Part shown: positions 59,757-64,000 of the stretch, piece after piece
Layout of the letters: every line of letters begins with the position of its first letter
Numbering within the stretch: the first letter of the stretch is position 1
Assembly (NCBI RefSeq): GCF_028595285.1
Contig: NZ_JAQQXQ010000006.1
Span: 124,001 to 188,000 of the forward strand
Length of the DNA stretch: 64,000 bases
Reading direction: 5' to 3'
DNA from: Erythrobacter fulvus
GTDB taxonomy: Bacteria; Pseudomonadota; Alphaproteobacteria; Sphingomonadales; Sphingomonadaceae
Program-made: the position numbers and the translations under genes
The notes under the pieces: generated by a model
Databases searched by the model: none
Told to the model about the DNA's origin: nothing
What the model saw: the letters and a program-made list of their open reading frames with translations, nothing else

Positions 59757-60712
59757 GAGAACTTGTCTACCTTGCGCTTGCCGAACCTGAGATCGCCTTC
59801 GAGCTTGGCCCGCAATTGCGCATAGAAGGCTTCAAGGAAAGCCCGCTCGTCACCCGCGCCCGGTTCCCAGCCAATCTTGCGGCAGATTGTTTCATGCACC
59901 GCGGCGAGTGCTTCGGGCGAGGATTCGCGCAGCATGCGTTCGAGCGTCTGCAATTCCTTCTCGCCGTAAACCGACAGTTCGGCCTCGCCGAAATCATAGC
60001 GCGCGCCGGTAACCTCGCTCGCGCCCAGCGCCGCCGCGCCCTGCGTCGACAGCGTTTCCGCCAGCTTGGTGCGCGGCATTTCCACCACCCATGTCCCGGC
60101 GACGATATCCCCCGCACGCAGGGCATCACGATTGAAGAAAGGCAGCAACAGGAACAGCGCAAACCATGCCGTCGCCGCCAAGGCCAGCGGGCCGACATCC
60201 TCGCTGTTGCTGCTCATGAGCAGCAGTGTGACGATGAACACAAGCGGATAGAACACCTCGATATCGCGCAGCAGGTTGCGCGCGATCACCGCTTCGGGTG
60301 CCAGCCGGCCGCCGCTGCGTGCGGCCACCCGGATGCCGACAATCCGCTTGCCCAGCGTTGCCCCGCGCGGCCCGAGTTCCTGCACGAGGAAATATCCGTA
60401 CCACGTCACGAAAACGAAGATCACCAGCAGGATCTGCAGGAATTCCTGCGCGCCGCGCGGGGCATCAGTGGGATCGAAGCTTGTCCCCTCAAGCAGCCCG
60501 CCTGCAATCCAGAACAACAACATGTGAACGGCGATGAGCCCGAAGACGATGATCAGCACGTCGAGCATCAGCGCGCCCGCCCGGCTCCCGCGCGAAGCGA
60601 GGGTGACTGGTAGCGACAGGCCTTCGGGGGTGATCATCTCCCGCCGGCGACCATTCCCCGCGCGCAGCCGGGGGCGCAGGCGCGGGGGCGTGCGGGTGGC
60701 GGCGGCGCTCAT
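59753..60712 (-). CDS. RDD-family membrane protein
   Basis: A 319-residue protein with an RDD domain (about 40-215). The GSRAGALMLDVLIIVFGLIAV stretch carries the Arg/Asp signature at the first helix; a second signature lies in LGKRIVGIRV. About five membrane helices are predicted, followed by a long cytoplasmic C-terminus (about 220-319). It overlaps both neighbours by ATGA. Function in this operon is unknown. Confidence 0.85.
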   Translation of the reverse strand: MSAAATRTPPRLRPRLRAGNGRRREMITPEGLSLPVTLASRGSRAGALMLDVLIIVFGLIAVHMLLFWIAGGLLEGTSFDPTDAPRGAQEFLQILLVIFVFVTWYGYFLVQELGPRGATLGKRIVGIRVAARSGGRLAPEAVIARNLLRDIEVFYPLVFIVTLLLMSSNSEDVGPLALAATAWFALFLLLPFFNRDALRAGDIVAGTWVVEMPRTKLAETLSTQGAAALGASEVTGARYDFGEAELSVYGEKELQTLERMLRESSPEALAAVHETICRKIGWEPGAGDERAFLEAFYAQLRAKLEGDLRFGKRKVDKFS

Positions 60713-61776
60713 GCCCCGTCCTCCGTCATCGGACGCGGGCGATAGAGGAAGAAATAGGCGAGCCAGAAGGCCAGCATCATCCCGCCGATCAGGAAGCGCG
60801 GGCCCGTGCCGTCAACCAGCTGGCGCGGGAAGGCTTCGAGCAGTGCGGCGACCACCATCATGATGACGACGCCGACCATCACCACCGCGCTGCGCTGCCC
60901 CGCTTCGGCAGCAGCGGCGAGCACGGGCCGCGTTCCGGGAAAGGCCATCGCGCGCCCGATATGGAGCCCCGCTGCACCCGAAAGGAGGATGCCGAAGATC
61001 TCGGTCGTGCCGTGCACGCTCAGCCATGCGGCGAGTTCCACCAGCAGCCCCTGCCCGTCGAACAGCCACAGCAGCGCGCCGAGCAAGGCCATGTTGTGCA
61101 CCAGCAGCAGCAGCGAGGGGATGCCGAAGGCAAAACCGAGCGCAAAGGCGAGAATGCACACGGCAGAATTGTTGCTGAACAGCTGCGCGGCGAAGGTAGA
61201 CAGGCCGGCCGCATTCTCTTCGGTCGCCAGCGTCGCCAGCAATTCCTCGCGGCTCGCCCCCGGCACGCGGGTGTCGGACATCCGGCCGGGCACGAGGCGA
61301 TAATACCAGGCCTCGTCGCGGGCGACGAGCAACCAGCCGACCACGCTGCCCGCGACCATCACCGCCAGCGCGATGCAGATGTCGAGCCAGAGCGCGCGCA
61401 CCGCGCGGCTCCAGCCGCCGAACAGGAAGTCGCGCAGCCACGCGGCAAAGCCTTTCGGCGGGCCGTAAACCTGAAACCATGCGCGCTGCACCAGCGCTTC
61501 GAGATAGCCGAGAGTGGCCGCATCGAGGCTGGTTTCACGCGCCACCGCAAGGCTGGAGGCAGCAGTGCGGTAAAGCGCGGGCAGTGCCAGCAGATCTTCG
61601 TCGGAAATGCGTTTGAGCCCGCCGCGCTCCATCCGCGCGACGATAGCTTCGAGCCGCCGCCATTCGCCTTCGCGTTCCAGCCGGAAGCGGTCGGAGCGCA
61701 GGCTTGCGCTTTCGATATCGGGCGGCGCGGCAACCGCCCCGCGACCGAACCATGACGAGAGGATCGGAGCCTTCAT
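60709..61776 (-). CDS. SpoIIM-like membrane protein
   Basis: A 355-residue protein related to stage II sporulation protein M. An N-terminal soluble part (about 1-105) is followed by six or more membrane helices (about 115-345) with FAFGIPSLLLLVHNMALLGAL in the middle. In non-sporulating bacteria such genes accompany MoxR and DUF58 proteins. ATG 61776 overlaps the DUF58 stop by four bases. The longer frame from 62373 overlaps DUF58 sequence and is rejected. Confidence 0.85.
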   Translation of the reverse strand: MKAPILSSWFGRGAVAAPPDIESASLRSDRFRLEREGEWRRLEAIVARMERGGLKRISDEDLLALPALYRTAASSLAVARETSLDAATLGYLEALVQRAWFQVYGPPKGFAAWLRDFLFGGWSRAVRALWLDICIALAVMVAGSVVGWLLVARDEAWYYRLVPGRMSDTRVPGASREELLATLATEENAAGLSTFAAQLFSNNSAVCILAFALGFAFGIPSLLLLVHNMALLGALLWLFDGQGLLVELAAWLSVHGTTEIFGILLSGAAGLHIGRAMAFPGTRPVLAAAAEAGQRSAVVMVGVVIMMVVAALLEAFPRQLVDGTGPRFLIGGMMLAFWLAYFFLYRPRPMTEDGA

Positions 61777-63146
61777 CCGATCGCCTCGCTGTTCTTGATC
61801 AGGAAGTAGCGGTCGATCAGCTGCGGGCCGATTTTCTCCCACGGCGCCTCGATCACGTCGATCCCCATGCGCTTCAGGCGGCCGAGCACCAGTTTGCGCT
61901 GCTGCGACAGTGTGTCGGCGGTCACCGATCGGGCCAGTGTCGCGATGTCGGCAGGCGGAGCGGCGATAACGCGTTCGATCTCGGCGTCGGCCATGGTGAC
62001 GAACAGCACCAGATGCTTGTTCGCCAGCCGTCCGAGGCTTTCCACCATCAGTTCCGCGCTGGTCGGATCGGTGAAGTCGGAAAACACCACCACCAGCGAA
62101 CGGCGTTTGAGCCGCGTCGTCAGGGTCGCCAGCGCAAGCGTGAAATTGGGTTCCGCCGCTTCGTAATCCAACCCCGCTGCGGCGCTTTGCAGACGGTGGA
62201 AGGCGCGGGCATCGCCGATGAAGGGGGTGAACAGCTGCGGACGGCGGGCAAAACCGAACAGTGCGCATTTGTCGCCGCCCTTCAATGCGACATAGGCGCA
62301 GGTCAGCGCGGCGGACACTGCACGGTCGATGCGCGGCAGCCCGTCCACCGGCTCGCACATGGCCTGCCCGCAATCGAAGGCGAACACGATCTGGTTGTTG
62401 CGTTCACTTTCGTTCTCGCGGGCGTAGAGGCGGGTGTGGCGTGCGCTCGCCTTCCAGTCGATCCGGCGCCGGTCCATGCCGGGTTCGTATTCGCTCAAGG
62501 CCTCGAACTGCGTCCCCTCGCCGCGGATACGCCGGGCGATGAGGCCGGTCTGGGCGTTGCGCAGGAAGGTCTGCAAGTCCTTCGATCGCACCGGCGACAA
62601 GTCCGGCCAGATCCGCACCGCCTGTTCGAGCGGATAGCTGACCTGCCGCGCGCCGAGGCCGAGTGGGCCTTCCCAGCGCAGCCACGCACGGCTGACTTCT
62701 GCGGTGCCGCGCCGGACGGGGGTGACGGTGGTCTCCCCGCGCCAGCCCGGTGTGTCGGGATCGGGGGTGAGCGTGACGAGCACGCGGCCGCCTTCCGCCA
62801 TGCGTGGGTCGCAGGCGAGCGCGGCGCTGACCGCCCGTTGCCGCCCGCCGGCAAAGCGCGCGGCAATGCTGATGCTTGCCGGCTGCCCGACTTCGGTATC
62901 GGCAGGCGCGTGGATGTCCCAGCCGGTGTTGCGGCCCGACAGCAGCGCGTCCAGCACCACCAGCGCCAGCAGCACGCCGCCGAGCACCGGCGCGGCGATC
63001 CACGCCCCCGGTGCGGTGGCGGCGATCACCAGCGCGACCGGAGCGAGCGCGGCCATCGTCCACGCCGCCCGCTCGGTCGGGGCGATGACCAGCAGCCGTC
63101 CTAGCGGCGTGAGTATCGTCACAAGCAGGCGGTATGGCTCAGCCAT
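61773..63146 (-). CDS. DUF58 (VWA-like) protein
   Basis: A 457-residue protein with two N-terminal membrane helices (about 28-66) and a DUF58/VWA-like domain. The signature YEPGMDRRRIDWKASARHTRLYARENES (about 220-247) is the conserved DUF58 motif, and VVVFSDFTD (about 345-353) is a MIDAS-like strand. It is the usual partner of a MoxR ATPase and starts four bases after its stop. Together they are thought to act as a chaperone-like pair. Confidence 0.9.
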   Translation of the reverse strand: MAEPYRLLVTILTPLGRLLVIAPTERAAWTMAALAPVALVIAATAPGAWIAAPVLGGVLLALVVLDALLSGRNTGWDIHAPADTEVGQPASISIAARFAGGRQRAVSAALACDPRMAEGGRVLVTLTPDPDTPGWRGETTVTPVRRGTAEVSRAWLRWEGPLGLGARQVSYPLEQAVRIWPDLSPVRSKDLQTFLRNAQTGLIARRIRGEGTQFEALSEYEPGMDRRRIDWKASARHTRLYARENESERNNQIVFAFDCGQAMCEPVDGLPRIDRAVSAALTCAYVALKGGDKCALFGFARRPQLFTPFIGDARAFHRLQSAAAGLDYEAAEPNFTLALATLTTRLKRRSLVVVFSDFTDPTSAELMVESLGRLANKHLVLFVTMADAEIERVIAAPPADIATLARSVTADTLSQQRKLVLGRLKRMGIDVIEAPWEKIGPQLIDRYFLIKNSEAIG

Positions 63147-63150
63147 CGGC

Positions 63151-64000
63151 CTAGCGAGGTGCCTCGGTGCTTTCGACCAGTTCGGCGACCAGAGCCTCCA
63201 TGTCGCGGCCCTCGATCTCGGCGGCGGGAGACAAGGTCAGGCGGTGGCGCAACACCGGCACGGCGAGCGCTTTCACATCGTCGGGGATCACGTAATCGCG
63301 TCCCTCCAGCGCGGCGCGGGCGCGGGCGGCACCGGCCAGCAGCACGGCCGCGCGCGGGGATGCGCCGACGGTGAGTTCGGCATGATCGCGGGTGGCGCGC
63401 ACCAGCCGCACGACGTAAGCCGTGATCTCTTCGGCCACGGTGACCTGCGACAGCGCCGCCGCCGCAGCGCCGATGCCGGCCGCATTGGTGACCGCCTGCA
63501 CGCCCAGATCGGCCGGTCGCTGCGGGCCGGAGCGCTGGCCATAGGTCGCCACGATCCGCGTTTCTTCCTCCTCCGCCGGATAGGGCACCAGCAGCTTGAA
63601 CAGAAAGCGGTCAAGCTGGGCTTCGGGGAGGGGATAGACACCCTGGTTCTCGATCGGGTTCTGGGTCGCCACCACCATGAAGCGTTCGGCCAGCTGGTGC
63701 GTTTCCCCGTCGAGCGTCACGCGGCGTTCCTGCATCGCTTCGAGCAGCGCGGCCTGGGTCTTGGGCGGGGTGCGATTGATTTCATCCGCCAGCAGCAGAT
63801 CGCAGAAGATCGGACCGCGGGTGAGGGTGAACTGGCTGGTCTGGAAGTTGAACAGGTTGGAGCCGAGAATGTCGCCCGGCAGCAGGTCCGGCGTGAATTG
63901 GATCCGCCCGAAATCGAGGCCCAGCGCCGTCGCGAAGCTTTGCGCTAGGAAGGTCTTCGCGGTGCCCGGCGGGCCCTCCATCAGCACATGGCCTTCGGAC
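63151..64000 (-). CDS. MoxR-family AAA+ ATPase (N-terminus off right edge)
   Basis: The C-terminal 283 codons or so of a MoxR ATPase are visible: Walker A GPPGTAKT, Walker [16 protein letters not shown], sensor [22 protein letters not shown] and the C-terminal lid. It continues beyond 64000, so length and start are unknown. It is the promoter-proximal member of the visible moxR-DUF58-spoIIM-RDD-beta-lactamase operon. Confidence 0.93.
   Translation of the reverse strand, partial: SEGHVLMEGPPGTAKTFLAQSFATALGLDFGRIQFTPDLLPGDILGSNLFNFQTSQFTLTRGPIFCDLLLADEINRTPPKTQAALLEAMQERRVTLDGETHQLAERFMVVATQNPIENQGVYPLPEAQLDRFLFKLLVPYPAEEEETRIVATYGQRSGPQRPADLGVQAVTNAAGIGAAAAALSQVTVAEEITAYVVRLVRATRDHAELTVGASPRAAVLLAGAARARAALEGRDYVIPDDVKALAVPVLRHRLTLSPAAEIEGRDMEALVAELVESTEAPR

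Overview
This window is a GC-rich chromosomal segment from an alphaproteobacterium, most likely a member of Sphingomonadales (Erythrobacteraceae-type). The reasons are two adjacent TonB-dependent receptors with sphingomonad-style N-termini, a SigF/NrsF-type ECF sigma factor pair, alphaproteobacterial rplK and rplA, and a bchE-bchJ pair that points to an aerobic anoxygenic phototroph or a relative of one. The identification is by recognition of protein families, not by a database search. No rRNA, tRNA or CRISPR array was found.

Layout. 1-430: the first 53 codons of an integrase-like gene run off the left edge behind four 13-bp direct repeats, so a mobile element probably lies to the left. 429-4570: an AGCS-type Na+/amino-acid symporter, then secE-nusG, a start-less zinc-ribbon remnant, and rplK-rplA behind a structured leader; rplJL-rpoBC do not follow. 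4744-9427: a small membrane protein, a FemAB/CelD-like acyltransferase coupled to a polysaccharide-deacetylase-like protein, a CinA-type protein and a Baeyer-Villiger-type monooxygenase. 9557-14340: two TonB-dependent receptors closed by a strong bidirectional terminator. 14434-22245: acyl-CoA dehydrogenase, enoyl-CoA hydratase, thiolase, a thiolase-like protein, a CMD-family protein, two VOC proteins and an HPPD-type dioxygenase; the divergent promoters contain clear inverted repeats.

22328-24551 encodes BchE and BchJ, with a hairpin that covers the bchE ribosome binding site. 24548-25982 is an SPFH protein, a ribbon-helix-helix repressor and a small membrane protein behind an array of GATAT half-sites. 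26306-32272 is a peroxide-defence block (katG, ahpC, ahpF) interrupted by a serine hydrolase of the beta-lactamase/esterase fold. 32453-35337 holds five small exported, lipoprotein or membrane proteins of unknown function. 35575-40154 has an AraC-family regulator, aroC, and ruvA-(DsrE-like)-ruvB.

40367-42458 is the most unusual locus. It encodes a secreted low-complexity protein (Gly-rich, then eight Gly-Pro-Pro-Pro units, then SGNVSST repeats and long Ser runs, ending in a PEP-CTERM-like sorting tail). Facing it with only 10 bp between the stop codons is a prolyl-4-hydroxylase-type 2-oxoglutarate oxygenase. The pair could be a bacterial hydroxyproline-containing surface-protein system.

42493-57663 contains a rhodanese lipoprotein, aconitase, an EamA transporter, two convergent L,D-transpeptidases, a flavoprotein, an HDAC-family deacetylase, mntP, a thioredoxin-like lipoprotein, ispG, nrsF-sigF with a recognisable sigma-dependent promoter, an alpha/beta hydrolase, an SDR and a GNAT. 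57733-64000 has an isoaspartyl peptidase and then a left-reading operon, moxR-DUF58-spoIIM-RDD-class A beta-lactamase, whose last four genes overlap by ATGA. A palindromic repeat element occurs twice, at about 37.76 kb and 58.75 kb.
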